Of a DNA stretch of 64,000 bases, positions 45,256 to 54,296 are shown in pieces (within the stretch, counting starts at the first letter, position 1; every line of letters begins with the position of its first letter). This DNA comes from an uncultured Paracoccaceae bacterium. GTDB taxonomy: Bacteria > Pseudomonadota > Alphaproteobacteria > Rhodobacterales > Rhodobacteraceae. The notes beneath the pieces are model-generated. The model was not told where the DNA came from, searched no databases, and was given only the letters and a program-made list of their open reading frames with translations. The stretch lies in contig CALSNT010000004.1 of the NCBI GenBank assembly GCA_943787785.1, positions 1-64,000 of the forward strand. Direction: 5' to 3'. Made by a program: the position numbers and the translations under genes.

Positions 45256-46197
45256 ATGAGCGTTGTCACCTCGTATCGGTTGCGCCTGCAGAGAAAGCGC
45301 TGGCGGCTGCGCGCGCTGCGCAAGCGGCGCGAGCTATTCTGTCAACACGACCAGACTCACAGGATCCGCCCCGACGATTTTCTGCTGTTTTCGACGATAC
45401 GCAACGAACGTGTGCGCCTGCCGTATTTTCTGGAATATTATCGCAAGCTTGGTGTCGAGCACTTCTTCTTTGTCGACAACAATTCCACGGACGGCTCGCG
45501 GAAATATCTGATGGACCAGCCTGACGTGTCGCTGTGGGTGTCGACGCGCAGCTACAAGCGAGCGCGGTTTGGGGTCGACTGGCTGAATTGGCTGATGCGA
45601 CGCTATGCCCACGGACACTGGACGTTGACGGTCGATCCGGACGAATTCTTCGTCTACCCTTTCTGTGACACCCGACCACTGAGGGCGTTGACCGATTGGC
45701 TTGATGCGTCGTCAATCCGCTCATTTGGGGCAATGTTGCTGGACATGTACCCGAAGGGTTCGATCGACGAGCGTCCGTATAGCGAGGGCGATGATCCATT
45801 CCAGATCGCCTCCTGGTTCGATCCGGGCAACTACATTATCTCGCAGAACCAAAAGTTCGGCAGCCTGTGGATCCAGGGTGGGCCCCGCATGCGTGCATTC
45901 TTCGCCGATGAACCGGCGCGCGCGCCGGCGCTGAACAAGATCCCGCTGGTGAAATGGGATCGAAAATACACCTATGTCAGTTCGACCCATAGCTTACTGC
46001 CACGGGGATTGAACCTTGTTTATGACGAGTGGGGCGGAGAGAAAGCTTCGGGTGTTTTATTGCACGCCAAATTCCTCGACGTATTTGTCCAGAAGTCAGC
46101 TGAAGAGCTGGACCGTCGTCAGCACTATGCCGCCAGCCACGAATACCGCGCCTATCAGGCAAACCTGCGCGAAAAATCTAACCTCTGGTGCCCGTAG
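45256..46197 (+). CDS. Glycosyltransferase of the Glyco_tranf_2_4 type
   Basis: A 313-residue protein with DFLLFSTIRNERVRLPYFLEYYRKLGVEHFFFVDNNSTDGS (in parts; RNE-LPyFLEYYRKLG and VDNNSTDGS are the family core), then WTLTVDPDEFFVYP carrying the DPDEFF acidic motif. KRARFGVDWLNWLMRRYAHGHW lies between. The basic N-terminus (RLRLQRKRWRLRALRKRR) may touch the membrane. It resembles a widespread alphaproteobacterial family next to surface-glycan genes; donor unknown. 28 bp after the GT4 gene. Confidence 0.88.
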   Translation: MSVVTSYRLRLQRKRWRLRALRKRRELFCQHDQTHRIRPDDFLLFSTIRNERVRLPYFLEYYRKLGVEHFFFVDNNSTDGSRKYLMDQPDVSLWVSTRSYKRARFGVDWLNWLMRRYAHGHWTLTVDPDEFFVYPFCDTRPLRALTDWLDASSIRSFGAMLLDMYPKGSIDERPYSEGDDPFQIASWFDPGNYIISQNQKFGSLWIQGGPRMRAFFADEPARAPALNKIPLVKWDRKYTYVSSTHSLLPRGLNLVYDEWGGEKASGVLLHAKFLDVFVQKSAEELDRRQHYAASHEYRAYQANLREKSNLWCP

Positions 46198-46262
46198 AGT
46201 GAGAAATACATCAACTGGCGTCAGCTCGAGATTCTGGGGCTTATGTCTGTGGGGAATTGGGC

Positions 46263-47960
46263 ATGACGCTCGGAATCGTCATGATTGTCCACACGGCGCT
46301 AGGCCGCGCGGCTGAAGCTGCGAACCACTGGGCCAAACATGGCTGTCCCGTGGTGATCCACGTGGACAAGCGCGTTCCTGCGAAAGATCTGACTGCACTG
46401 AAGCAACGTCTTGCGGCGCATCAAACCATCAGGTTCTGCGCAACGCCCTACAAGTGCGACTGGGGTACCTGGTCGTTGGTGGCGGCATCGCAAAGCGGGT
46501 CTGAACTGCTGTTGAGGGAGTTCCCGGAGGTTGGGCATGTCTTCTTGGCCTCAGGCGCATGTTTGCCGCTGCGCCCAGTGGCAGAACTGCGCGAATACCT
46601 TGCCGCCCGTCCAAACACGGACTTCATCGAAAGCGTCGCGACCCGCGACGTTCCGTGGACCATCGGCGGGCTTGATGCTGAACGTTTCCAAATGTGGTTT
46701 CCATTTTCATGGCGCCATCATCGGCACTTGTTTGACCTTGCCGTCCACTTCCAACGCCGGATCGGATTGCGCCGGCGTATCCCGGACGGCCTAACACCGC
46801 ACCTCGGTTCTCAGTGGTGGTGCCTGACCCGCGCGACCCTGATGAAAATCCTATACGGGCCGGATCGAGTCGCCCACGACAGGTATTTCCGGCACGTTTG
46901 GATTCCGGACGAAAGTTATGATCAGACACTCGTACGCCGTCACTCGGTCGAGATTGAAAGCCGGTCGCTGACGCTCAGCAAGTTCGATTTCCAGGGCAAA
47001 CCACATATTTTCTACGATGATCATTTGCAGCTGCTGCGTCGATCGGACTGCTTCGTGGCACGCAAAATCTGGCCACATGCGGATCGGCTCTACCGGTCTT
47101 TTTTGTCGGAAGCTGCACAGAACAAGAATCGCGCCGAGCCAAACCCTGGCAAGATTGATCGAAACTTCGCCGGGGCCGTCGAGCGACGCACGCGGGGTCG
47201 CCCCGGCCTTTATATGCAAAGTCGCTTTCCGCACCGGGGGTGGGAGAACGGCATGACTGCCGCCCCATATTCGGTGTTTCAAGGGTTTGATGCTGTATTC
47301 CGGGACTTCGACGGCTGGCTATCGCGTGCGACCGAGGCCCGGGTGCACGGTCATCTTTATGCGCCAAAGCGCGCCGAATTTGCCGACGGGCAGGTCACTT
47401 TCGCAGGCGCGCTCAGCGATGCCGCCAAGGTAAGGGACTACAACCCATTCGCCTTCCTGACCGATTTGATTTGGAACACTCGTGGCGAGAGGCAATGTTT
47501 TCAGTTCGGTCCTGGCGACAGGCAGGAAGTCAGCTGGTTCCTCGCGGCTGATCCGAATGCGCAGATATCAGTCATCAGCGGTGCCTGGGCCGTGCCGCTG
47601 TTCCTGAGCGGGCGAGATTTCGACGAACTGCGCGCATCGGCAGCGCGTCTGCAACAGATCGAAGCGGACCACCTGGAAATTTTGCGACGTGTGCAGTCAC
47701 GCGCGAGAATCCGCATCTGGACAATGGCGCAGTTCGTCGAAGCGCCAATGGAGCCACTGCAGATGATCGTCGACGAGATAGGATTGCGTAAATCGCAGCA
47801 TCTGAGCGAAGCGCCAACCCTTGTGGATCTGAGCGGGTTCGGAACTTTTCTGCAGAAGCTCAAAAACGAAGGAATGCACCCTTATTTGATGGGCGATTTT
47901 CCGATCGAACTTGAAGCCCCGCCCCAGCCTCCGCGCCGCCGTCCGTATCTGGTCAACTGA
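46263..47960 (+). CDS. Branch/GT14-type beta-1,6-GlcNAc-transferase-like protein with C-terminal extension
   Basis: A 565-residue protein in two parts. The first (1-280) follows the core-2/I-branching pattern: TLGIVMIVHTALGRAAEAANHW, VVIHVDKRVPAKDL, FLASGACLPLRPVAELREYL, FIESVATRDVPW, LGSQWWCLTRATL and HVWIPDESYDQTLVR (SGxxxPL and PDE-x-Y elements). The second (about 300-565) resembles the DUF5927-type extension found after this domain in alphaproteobacteria, with SRFPHRGWENGM and HGHLYAPKRAEFAD. The ATG at 46263 follows GGGGAATTGGGC. Probably a branching transferase of the surface glycan. Confidence 0.85.
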   Translation: MTLGIVMIVHTALGRAAEAANHWAKHGCPVVIHVDKRVPAKDLTALKQRLAAHQTIRFCATPYKCDWGTWSLVAASQSGSELLLREFPEVGHVFLASGACLPLRPVAELREYLAARPNTDFIESVATRDVPWTIGGLDAERFQMWFPFSWRHHRHLFDLAVHFQRRIGLRRRIPDGLTPHLGSQWWCLTRATLMKILYGPDRVAHDRYFRHVWIPDESYDQTLVRRHSVEIESRSLTLSKFDFQGKPHIFYDDHLQLLRRSDCFVARKIWPHADRLYRSFLSEAAQNKNRAEPNPGKIDRNFAGAVERRTRGRPGLYMQSRFPHRGWENGMTAAPYSVFQGFDAVFRDFDGWLSRATEARVHGHLYAPKRAEFADGQVTFAGALSDAAKVRDYNPFAFLTDLIWNTRGERQCFQFGPGDRQEVSWFLAADPNAQISVISGAWAVPLFLSGRDFDELRASAARLQQIEADHLEILRRVQSRARIRIWTMAQFVEAPMEPLQMIVDEIGLRKSQHLSEAPTLVDLSGFGTFLQKLKNEGMHPYLMGDFPIELEAPPQPPRRRPYLVN

Positions 47961-47963
47961 CCA

Positions 47964-49388
47964 ATGACCGACCGGTTCGACTATTTCGTGGTCTTCGCTG
48001 ACATGCGGACCGGCTCCAACTTTCTTGAGGCGAGCCTGAATGGTTACGATGGCCTGAGTTGCCACGGAGAGCTGTTCAACCCACATTTCATCGGCCACGA
48101 AGGCTGCCGGGAACTGGCTGGCGTCAGTCTTGAAGTGCGAGATCAAGACCCACACGGGTTTCTAGGCAATCTCCTCGCTGGCAGTTCTGACTTGTCAGGG
48201 TTCCGGTTTTTCAACGACCATGATCCGCGTATGTTGGAGGCTTCACTAACCGATCCGCGCGCAGCCAAAATCATACTCACGCGGGATCCGCTGGACAGCT
48301 ACATCAGCCTGAAAATAGCCCGTGCGACCGGGCAGTGGCGGTTGGGCGGCAAGGCGCGGGCCAAGACTGCGCAGGTAGATTTTGACGCCGCAGAATTTCG
48401 CGCGCATCTGGACGCGCTGGGCGGCTTCCGGGCTAAGATTCAGCATGGCTTGCAGACCAGTGGCCAGACTGCGTTTCACCTGGCCTACGACGACCTGCGC
48501 GACGTCGATGTCCTGAACGGGCTGGCGCGCTGGCTGGGCGTTAGCGAGGTGAAAGCAAAGGTGTCGGGCAAGACCAGGGTCCAGAATCCTGCGCCGCTTT
48601 CGGAGAAGGTAGGCAATTTCGAAGCGATGGAGCGCGCGTTAGCTGATCTCGATCGTTTCGGGCTGCATGACCAAGTCGTGGCCGAACCCCGCCGCGGAAG
48701 TAACATCCCGCACTATCTGGGTGGCGACCGCGTGCCTCTGCTGTTCATGCCAATACCCGGGGGGCAAACCAAGGCAGTTGAAGGCTGGCTGAAGCACGTC
48801 GAGAACGGCGCGTTGGTCAGCAACTTCAATCAGAAAACGCTGCGGCAATGGATGCGCAAACGTCCAGGCCATCACAGCTTTACGGTTCTGCGCCACCCTT
48901 TGGCGCGGGCGCATCATATGTTTGCAACGCGCATTCTGCCGGTGAACGACAAGACATTCCTGGCAATTCGGGAGCAATTGCGCGACCGATATAAAATGGC
49001 CGTCCCCGATCAAACCCCGGATAAGGAATGGCGGGTTGATCAGCACCACGACGCATTTCTGGTGTTTCTCAGGTTCGTGAAAGACAATCTGGCCGGACAG
49101 ACCTCGGCAAGGACTGATGCAGGCTGGGCCAGCCAGGCGGAGATATTGCGCGGTTTTGCCGAATTTGCGCCGCCCGATGCTGTTCTGCGTGAAGACCAGC
49201 TTCAGACTGGATTGGATCGACTGTCGGCGGACGTCGGCGCTGATACGGCGGCGTTTGATCCAACAGAATCTGATGGTCCATGGTCCCTCGACCAAATCTG
49301 GTCAGAGGTGCTGGAGCAGGCCTGTCGCGCCACATATGCGCGAGACTATCTGATTTTCGGCTGGCAGGATTGGTCTGGTGCAGTCTGA
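47964..49388 (+). CDS. Double-domain sulfotransferase (NodH/Stf0-like)
   Basis: A 474-residue protein that appears to contain two sulfotransferase-type folds. The N-terminal one has the PAPS 5'-phosphosulfate loop FVVFADMRTGSNFLEASL (about 8-25) and the 3'-phosphate element KIILTRDPLDSYISLKIA (about 102-119). The second has PIPGGQTKAVEGWLKHVE (about 258-275) and FTVLRHPLARAHHMFATRI (about 310-328), again loop plus R-x-P-x-x-R/A, but with a modified first loop lacking the usual K/R-T-G-S. It should transfer sulfate from PAPS to a glycan and release PAP. It closes the operon opened by cysQ, 3 bp after the GT14-like gene. Confidence 0.82.
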   Translation: MTDRFDYFVVFADMRTGSNFLEASLNGYDGLSCHGELFNPHFIGHEGCRELAGVSLEVRDQDPHGFLGNLLAGSSDLSGFRFFNDHDPRMLEASLTDPRAAKIILTRDPLDSYISLKIARATGQWRLGGKARAKTAQVDFDAAEFRAHLDALGGFRAKIQHGLQTSGQTAFHLAYDDLRDVDVLNGLARWLGVSEVKAKVSGKTRVQNPAPLSEKVGNFEAMERALADLDRFGLHDQVVAEPRRGSNIPHYLGGDRVPLLFMPIPGGQTKAVEGWLKHVENGALVSNFNQKTLRQWMRKRPGHHSFTVLRHPLARAHHMFATRILPVNDKTFLAIREQLRDRYKMAVPDQTPDKEWRVDQHHDAFLVFLRFVKDNLAGQTSARTDAGWASQAEILRGFAEFAPPDAVLREDQLQTGLDRLSADVGADTAAFDPTESDGPWSLDQIWSEVLEQACRATYARDYLIFGWQDWSGAV

Positions 49389-49391
49389 CGA

Positions 49392-49862
49392 TCAGGCTGC
49401 CTGCGAACCACGGGTCGGCGTTTCAGTCAGGATTGCATGCATTGTTGCCACATCGGTGGTCAAACGCAGTTTGGTACAGAGATCAACATCTCGCATGGTG
49501 CGAGCTACGAGTGCTAGCGCCTTCAGATGGTCGACGCCGGCATCCGTCGGAGCCAGCAGAGCGAAGATCAGGTCAATCGGCTGGCGATCGGCGGACCCGA
49601 ACTCTAGCGGGCGTTCCAGGCGGACGAAAATTCCGCGAACTTCAGTCAGACCTTGGATGCGCGCATGGGGTAGCGCCACTCCATGGCCAACACCCGTGCA
49701 TCCCAGAGACTCGCGCGCCTGCAATGCATCGGTCACATCACGTGCCGAAAGACCATGGATCAGCGCCGCAGTTTCCGCAATATCCTGCAGAAGCCGCTTC
49801 TTGCTGGAAACGGAATTAATCACTCGCACAGCGTGCGCGTCCAGTATGCTACTGAGCACCAT
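49392..49862 (-). CDS. ptsN: PTS IIA-Ntr (nitrogen regulatory)
   Basis: A 156-residue EIIA-Ntr protein, end of the nitrogen phosphotransfer chain. The phosphorylated His is in HGVALPHARIQGL (about residue 66). RESLGCTGVG and LIFALLAPTDAGVDHLKALALVAR are conserved fold elements. It lies 50 bp downstream of hpf on the same strand, as in many proteobacteria. It converges with the sulfotransferase gene, only 3 bp apart. Confidence 0.94.
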   Translation of the reverse strand: MVLSSILDAHAVRVINSVSSKKRLLQDIAETAALIHGLSARDVTDALQARESLGCTGVGHGVALPHARIQGLTEVRGIFVRLERPLEFGSADRQPIDLIFALLAPTDAGVDHLKALALVARTMRDVDLCTKLRLTTDVATMHAILTETPTRGSQAA

Positions 49863-49912
49863 AAGCAGTCTGACTTTCCTTCGACGCCCGCAGAAAGGCG
49901 CCCGTTGATCGG

Positions 49913-50482
49913 TCAGGCCGGATCAATCCAGCCGATGTTTCCGTCATCCCTCCGATACACGATATTAACCGCTTTGTCCTGCCCCTCCTTACGGAAAACA
50001 AGAACTGGGGCCCCGGCGAGTTCCATTTGCATCACAGCTTCGCCAACGGACAGAGAGGGTATTTTTGCCTCCATTTCGGCAATGATCATGGGTTGCAGTG
50101 ATTCGGGCTCGGCATCGTCCGGCCCTTCATTTCCGGCGAGGATATAGGACGCGGCTGCCGATAATTCAACTGGTTGCGCGCGATCTCTGTGGTGGTCCTT
50201 CAGGCGGCGCTTGTAGCGGCGCAACTGCTTGTCCAGCTTTTCAGCGCATTGATCAAACGCAGCATATATTTCGCCCGCATGGGCACGGGCCTGGGTCGTC
50301 AGACCGGTCGATAGATGGACAATTGTTTCACAGACAAACTCATGTGCGTCCTTTGAGAAGATGACCTGAGCATCGGTGGGCCGTTGGGAATATTTTTCGA
50401 CCAGGTCACCAAGTTCCCCGCGCACGTGGGTCTGCAAAGCCTCGCCGATATCGATTTGTCGTCCGCTGATCTGGTACTTCAC
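49913..50482 (-). CDS. hpf: Long-form ribosome hibernation promoting factor
   Basis: A 189-residue protein of the long HPF type. The N-terminal domain (MKYQISGRQIDIGEALQ, then RGELGDLVEKYSQRPTDAQVIF) binds the 30S subunit. After a linker, the C-terminal domain (MIIAEMEAKIPSLSVGEAVMQMELAG and FRKEGQDKAVNIVYRRDDGNIGWIDP, in parts) drives 100S dimer formation. I choose GTG 50482, since GGAG lies 6 nt upstream and the product then begins at the conserved KYQISG; ATG 50494 overlaps that RBS. Followed by ptsN. Confidence 0.92.
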   Translation of the reverse strand: MKYQISGRQIDIGEALQTHVRGELGDLVEKYSQRPTDAQVIFSKDAHEFVCETIVHLSTGLTTQARAHAGEIYAAFDQCAEKLDKQLRRYKRRLKDHHRDRAQPVELSAAASYILAGNEGPDDAEPESLQPMIIAEMEAKIPSLSVGEAVMQMELAGAPVLVFRKEGQDKAVNIVYRRDDGNIGWIDPA

Positions 50483-50729
50483 TAAAGTCTCCATTTTTTG
50501 GTTCAGAATGTTGAATGTATTGCATAATTTCCCGATATTTCGAATTATACACGGCGAATTCTGGCGCCGAGCCGCGCGAATCGTCACCTGTGCTGAGAAA
50601 CATCGGATACCCTGCGCATAAAGGCGCTTCTGGTCGTTTTGAATGTCGGGCAATGCCGTGCATTAACCCCATTTGGCGTCCAAATCGACCATGCTGTCAA
50701 TGAGTTTTCGCTCAAGTGCCGGCGCAACG

Positions 50730-51488
50730 TCACATCGCGCGAAAGCTATTGCCCAGATAGACGCGCCGCACATTCTCGTCATTGATGACCTGCTCCGCGG
50801 TCCCGCTCATCAAGACCGCGCCGTCATGCAGAATGTAAGCATGATCGACAATTTCCAGGGTTTCGCGAACGTTGTGATCTGTGATCAAGACTCCAAGGCC
50901 ACGGTCGCGCAACTGTGCGACGAGCGCGCGAATCTCTCCGACTGCAATTGGATCGACACCGGCAAACGGCTCGTCCAGCAGAAGGTACTTCGGGTTGGCG
51001 GCCAGACAGCGTGCAATTTCAACCCGGCGACGTTCCCCCCCCGAAAGTGACACGGCAGCAGCGCGGCGCAGGTGAGTGATCGAAAACTCGCCCAGCAGGT
51101 CCTCAAGCATGTCGCGTCGGCGCGATCGGTTTTTGATAGAAAGCTCGAGGATGGACATGATGTTGTCTTCGACGGTCATGCCACGGAAAATCGAGACTTC
51201 CTGTGGCAGATACCCTATCCCGAGTCGCGCCCGGCGGTACATCGGCAGGTTGGTCACGTCCCGGCCGTCGATTACAACCTGTCCACCTTCAGGCGAGACC
51301 AATCCAGCGATCGCATAAAAGCATGATGTCTTTCCCGAACCGTTGGGCCCTAGCAGTGCCACAACCTCACCCCGGTGCAGTTCCAGAGAGACATCGCGAA
51401 TCACCGGCCGCTTGCGGTAACTTTTGCGCAGGTTGACGACCTGCAACCCGGATTCACCGGGCGCCAAACTCAGATGCGGTGCGTTCAA
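50730..51488 (-). CDS. lptB: LPS export ABC ATPase
   Basis: A 252-residue ATPase of the LptBFGC complex that extracts lipopolysaccharide from the inner membrane. Walker A is GPNGSGKTSCFY (about 45-56), the signature VSLSGGERRRVEIARCL and Walker B YLLLDEPFAGVDPIA, with the switch His in ITDHNVRETL. Its start overlaps the lptA stop by 4 nt. The rpoN gene, often next in other proteobacteria, is absent between lptB and hpf. Confidence 0.96.
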   Translation of the reverse strand: MNAPHLSLAPGESGLQVVNLRKSYRKRPVIRDVSLELHRGEVVALLGPNGSGKTSCFYAIAGLVSPEGGQVVIDGRDVTNLPMYRRARLGIGYLPQEVSIFRGMTVEDNIMSILELSIKNRSRRRDMLEDLLGEFSITHLRRAAAVSLSGGERRRVEIARCLAANPKYLLLDEPFAGVDPIAVGEIRALVAQLRDRGLGVLITDHNVRETLEIVDHAYILHDGAVLMSGTAEQVINDENVRRVYLGNSFRAM

Positions 51489-51988
51489 TTTCCGGTGCTC
51501 AGCACGGTGCGCACCCGCCCTTCGATCACGCCGGACCCGTTATTGAGGTTTATCCGCAAACTGTTGCCGGCGATGGCCGTACGCCCTTGCGTCATTATGA
51601 CATCACCGCTGAGGTGAATTGTACCAGCATCAATATTGTACACCGCCTCGCGCGCCTCGGCGGCCTCGGCGCCGTTTACAAGGGTCACGCCGCCAGTGGC
51701 ACGCATGGTCTGGATTTCACCAGTGCCATCGCTGCTGGTTTGTTCGGCATAGACCACCCGGACATTTCCAGCCGACAGCCGCATGGCGCCTTGCGATATC
51801 AGCACATTGCCGCTGAACACTGCGGTCCCGTCATCTTGGTCGATTTCCAGCCTATCCGCTGCGACTTCAACGGGTTGCGATGTATCGTGGCTTAGACCGC
51901 CAAAGGCTACAGACGCCTGCGCCAGTGCCGAAACCGGGGTAACAAGGGACAGTACAAGCCCAACGGCGCATATACGAAGAAAATTCAC
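51485..51988 (-). CDS. lptA: LptA-type LPS transport periplasmic protein
   Basis: A 167-residue protein with a signal peptide (MNFLRICAVGLVLSLVTPVSALAQ). The OstA/LptA beta-jellyroll pattern is VEVAADRLEIDQDDGTAVFSGNVLISQGAMRLSAGNVRVVY (in parts) and HLSGDVIMTQGRTAIAGNSLRINLNNGSG. It bridges the periplasm between LptC and LptD. Overlaps lptC and lptB by 4 nt on each side. Confidence 0.93.
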   Translation of the reverse strand: MNFLRICAVGLVLSLVTPVSALAQASVAFGGLSHDTSQPVEVAADRLEIDQDDGTAVFSGNVLISQGAMRLSAGNVRVVYAEQTSSDGTGEIQTMRATGGVTLVNGAEAAEAREAVYNIDAGTIHLSGDVIMTQGRTAIAGNSLRINLNNGSGVIEGRVRTVLSTGN

Positions 51989-52602
51989 GGCGTGTCATCC
52001 TTTTCTGCTGTGGGATCGTATATCAGGTTGATGCGGTCTTTGAAAACAACAACATAACCATCGTCCTGCTCCAGCAGTTCCATCTGCCCGGCGGTCAAGT
52101 TGCCAATTGGCCCGGTTGCCCTGACCTCACCGGCACTGGCAACGCTGGTTTGATCCAAGGTCGAAGTAAACGTCTCGGCTTCGATCCGGTAGCCTGTCGA
52201 GGTCAGGATCGTCACGCCGTCGCCCATCACCAGTTGCTTGGCTTCCTGATCCAGCTCGGCGATCGGAGCTTCGAAGTGCATTGCTCCGCCATCCGAGGTT
52301 TCAATATCCGCGCGCACCGCTTCAGCCAGATACTGACCTTCCGTACCACCCCTTGGCTGCGCCCGGTCGGCCGCAAAGCGCACCGATGATCCATCTTCAG
52401 TCATCGTTGCGAATGAGGGACCGGTTATGTGTTCGTCGCTCAGAAGTTGGTCCAGTCGTAGCTCGTCAAATGGCGGCGGCTGATCGAGCGATACGCGTTT
52501 GGAAACAAGAAACACCGTCGACAAAATCACCAGTGCGCCAAGTGGCAGGGCCAGCCGCAGCGTTTTGACAAGGCGCGTATAGGTATCGTCTGTGCGAGCC
52601 AT
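51985..52602 (-). CDS. lptC: LptC-type LPS export protein
   Basis: A 205-residue bitopic protein. One N-terminal membrane helix (LALPLGALVILSTVFLVSKR, about 18-37) is followed by a periplasmic OstA-like domain (ITGPSFATMTEDGSSVRFAADRA, IAELDQEAKQLVMGDGVTILTSTGYRIEAETF in parts). ATG 52602 begins MARTDDTYTRLVKTLR; the frame further upstream overlaps the ribonuclease gene without homology. A KdsD/KpsF gene, often between rnd and lptC in relatives, is absent. Confidence 0.9.
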   Translation of the reverse strand: MARTDDTYTRLVKTLRLALPLGALVILSTVFLVSKRVSLDQPPPFDELRLDQLLSDEHITGPSFATMTEDGSSVRFAADRAQPRGGTEGQYLAEAVRADIETSDGGAMHFEAPIAELDQEAKQLVMGDGVTILTSTGYRIEAETFTSTLDQTSVASAGEVRATGPIGNLTAGQMELLEQDDGYVVVFKDRINLIYDPTAEKDDTP

Positions 52603-52648
52603 CTGTTTCAGATACGTCCTTCGAGGCGGCACTCCAAGCGCACGTCCG

Positions 52649-53260
52649 TTAATGGGCGAAAATGTCCGTCTCGGGCCAGCCCGCCAGATCAAGCGTAGCG
52701 CGGGCGGGCAGGAAATCGAACGCCGCCTGTGCCATTGCCAGACGGCCTTCTCGCTCCAGCCGTTCAATCAACTTCTCGCGCATCCGGTGCAGGTAAAGGA
52801 CGTCGGAGGCGGCATAATCAATTTGCGCCTTACTGAGATTGGCAGCTCCCCAGTCGCTGGATTGTTGTTGTTTTGAGATATCGACGCCCAACAACTCGTC
52901 GGTCAGATTTTTTAACCCATGCCGGTCGGTGTAGGTGCGCACCAGTTTCGAGGCGATCTTGGTGCACCAGACCGGCGTGGCCAGCACCCCGAACGCATGC
53001 TGCATCACAGCAATATCGAAACGACCGAAGTGGAAAAGCTTCAGAACGTTCGGATCGGCTAGCATCGCGGTCAACCGGGGGGCCTCGGTCTGGCCCTTTG
53101 CGATCTGCACCAGATGCGCATCTCCGTCGCCCGACGACATCTGCACAAGGCACAGGCGATCGCGCTGCGGGATCAGGCCCATCGTTTCGCAATCAATGGC
53201 CACAATAGGACCAAGGTCGAGATCTTCGGGCAAATCGTTCTGGTGCAGGTGGTTGGTCAT
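52649..53260 (-). CDS. rnd: Ribonuclease D-like 3'-5' exonuclease
   Basis: A 203-residue DEDD-type exonuclease consisting of the catalytic domain only (no HRDC domains, which is why it is half the length of E. coli RNase D). Exo I is IVAIDCETMGL (D-x-E). Exo II contains LFHFGRFDIAVM. Exo III is QIDYAASDVLYLHRM with the YxxxD motif. It probably trims structured RNA. It lies 46 bp upstream of lptC on the same strand. Confidence 0.92.
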   Translation of the reverse strand: MTNHLHQNDLPEDLDLGPIVAIDCETMGLIPQRDRLCLVQMSSGDGDAHLVQIAKGQTEAPRLTAMLADPNVLKLFHFGRFDIAVMQHAFGVLATPVWCTKIASKLVRTYTDRHGLKNLTDELLGVDISKQQQSSDWGAANLSKAQIDYAASDVLYLHRMREKLIERLEREGRLAMAQAAFDFLPARATLDLAGWPETDIFAH

Positions 53261-53333
53261 TTAATGTCCGAATTGTTCGTTGTGTCGCGCCATACCGCCC
53301 GATGCGGCGCACAGGCAAGGAAAATCCTGACTT

Positions 53334-54260
53334 TCACCCGAACGCGCCGCGAAGCCCGACAACACCTCGGGCGCATATGTGGCCGGCGAGCAGGGCGTCT
53401 GCTTCGGTTCCGCCGTTCGCCCACGCCGCCAGAAAACCTCCATTAAAGCTGTCTCCTGCCGCGGTAGTGTCGATGATACGGTCAGCCACCGGGTACGGTT
53501 GGTCAACCTGACACCCGCTCAGCGGCAATGGCCCAGCATCCCCACGCTTCAGCGCACCAAACCGCAGGCCCGCCGCGAACAAACGCGCCAATACAGCAGC
53601 TTCATCCGCATCGCCAAAGATGGCAATTTCATCATCAACCGACGGCAGGCCAATATCTGTCAACTCCCATGCGCGGGAAATGACGTCTCGGGCCGTTTCG
53701 ATATCTTCCCACAGGCGAGGGCGATAGTTCGAGTCAAAGATCACCAACCCGCCACGTTCCCGATAGCCCGCCAGCCAGTTCAGCAACTGCTCTCGCATAT
53801 CAGGCGGCAATATCGCGAGCGAAATCGCGGACAGGAACACGGCGTCATAGCCGCTCAGCGCATCCAATTTGGGGCCGATCCCTGGTTGGAAGAGGCTTCG
53901 AGCAGCCGAGTTTTCCCGCCAGTAGGTAAAGCTTCGTTCACCGGTAGCATCGGTTGAGATCGCATAGAGTCCCGGCATATGCTCTGGGCTGCGGATCAAC
54001 AGATCATCCGAAATCCCTTCAGACCGGATGAATTCCGCGATTTTCTCGGACATGGCATCCGTGCCTAACGCGGTCACATAGGCGACTTCGCCAGGCCAGT
54101 TCCGGCGCAGGTAAACGGCTGTGTTCAGTGTGTCGCCGGCGACGCCGATGCGCGCGACATCACCGGATCCGTCCAGCGACAATTCGATCATCGCTTCGCC
54201 GATACACGCCATGCGTTTCGGGCGCTTCTCCCAGCGGTTTTTGGTGGCAGATTGTTTCAT
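53334..54260 (-). CDS. kdgK: 2-keto-3-deoxygluconate kinase (PfkB family)
   Basis: A 308-residue sugar kinase. N-terminal substrate motif CIGEAMIELSLDGSG, then VAGDTLNTAVYLRR. Mid-part VIFDSNYRPRLWED is typical of KDG kinases. The ATP/anion-hole signature is DTTAAGDSFNGGFLAAW (about 268-284), with the catalytic Asp in AGDS. It should phosphorylate KDG to KDPG for the Entner-Doudoroff route. It is divergent from the LacI regulator gene, with a palindrome between them. Confidence 0.9.
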   Translation of the reverse strand: MKQSATKNRWEKRPKRMACIGEAMIELSLDGSGDVARIGVAGDTLNTAVYLRRNWPGEVAYVTALGTDAMSEKIAEFIRSEGISDDLLIRSPEHMPGLYAISTDATGERSFTYWRENSAARSLFQPGIGPKLDALSGYDAVFLSAISLAILPPDMREQLLNWLAGYRERGGLVIFDSNYRPRLWEDIETARDVISRAWELTDIGLPSVDDEIAIFGDADEAAVLARLFAAGLRFGALKRGDAGPLPLSGCQVDQPYPVADRIIDTTAAGDSFNGGFLAAWANGGTEADALLAGHICARGVVGLRGAFG

Positions 54261-54296
54261 CCAAGCATCCTATCAATGCAGGCGACAAGCGAAAGC

